NCBI GenBank assembly: GCA_002396485.1
Contig: DGXZ01000057.1
Span: forward strand, 8,635-72,634
Source: Spartobacteria bacterium UBA5019
GTDB taxonomy: Bacteria > Verrucomicrobiota > Verrucomicrobiia > Chthoniobacterales > Terrimicrobiaceae
Length of the DNA stretch: 64,000 bases
Direction of reading: 5' to 3'
The notes under the pieces were generated by a model. It had not been told where the DNA came from. It made no database searches and saw only the letters and a list, made by a program, of their open reading frames with translations. Shown piece after piece: positions 63,998 to 64,000 of the stretch. The position numbers and the translations under genes are program-made. Numbering within the stretch: position 1 is the stretch's first letter; every line of letters starts with the position of its first letter.

Positions 63998-64000
63998 TAG

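Overview
The window is a dense, mostly single-copy chromosomal stretch of a Gram-negative bacterium. It most resembles a member of the Verrucomicrobiota, although no rRNA gene is present to prove this. The grounds are a giant autotransporter built from autotransporter-associated beta-strand repeats, a complete Mla outer-membrane lipid transport operon, an eclectic mix of gene families typical of the PVC group, weak Shine-Dalgarno sequences, and many four-base ATGA or GTGA overlaps between consecutive genes.

Layout. Bases 1-2.4 kb hold glycyl-tRNA synthetase, convergent with two small membrane-anchored coiled-coil genes. Bases 2.5-15.9 kb are one reverse-strand gene of 4484 codons: signal peptide, a GH64/thaumatin-like N-terminal domain, thousands of residues of beta-strand repeats very rich in N-x-S/T sequons, and a C-terminal autotransporter barrel. 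Bases 16.3-22.6 kb hold acetolactate synthase and a SAM-cycle locus: an ArsR-methyltransferase (SahR-like) regulator divergent from metK, then ahcY. A four-helix-bundle (23S intervening-sequence family) gene lies between metK and ahcY, bounded by long direct and inverted repeats. Bases 22.6-27.8 kb hold a TPR protein, dnaB, rplI, coaE and a lipoate ligase-like gene. Bases 27.9-31.8 kb hold parB and a coupled lipid-modification module (desaturase, flavoprotein, DUF1365). Bases 32-40.8 kb hold mlaE-F-D-C-A without mlaB, then holB, proB, an ABC-2 permease, a TPR protein, a metallophosphoesterase and a GT9 glycosyltransferase.

Bases 41.4-45.0 kb look like one operon: halogenase-like flavoprotein, ECF sigma factor, single-pass membrane protein (candidate anti-sigma), and an HtrA-like PDZ protein in which all three catalytic residues are replaced by glycine. 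Bases 45.2-52.6 kb hold an RRM RNA-binding protein, an exo/endonuclease-phosphatase, a GT87 transferase, a eukaryote-type glutamine synthetase (GSII), and a GT28 (MGDG-synthase-like)/GH1 pair. Bases 52.6-57.9 kb hold a nitrate/sulfonate/taurine-type ABC transporter and a fused MBL exonuclease-ATP-dependent DNA ligase. The rest holds hicAB, thiG, a PAP2 phosphatase, tRNA-Thr(UGU), a YbjN-like protein, and a pectate-lyase-like gene cut by an intact IS630-family element whose right end lies at the window edge.

Most interesting points: the repeat-bounded four-helix-bundle cassette in the SAM-cycle operon; the ECF sigma operon with a pseudo-HtrA protein; the giant autotransporter with a possibly active GH64 tip and extreme sequon density; the SahR-like circuit with a visible operator; and the GT28/GH1 pair.
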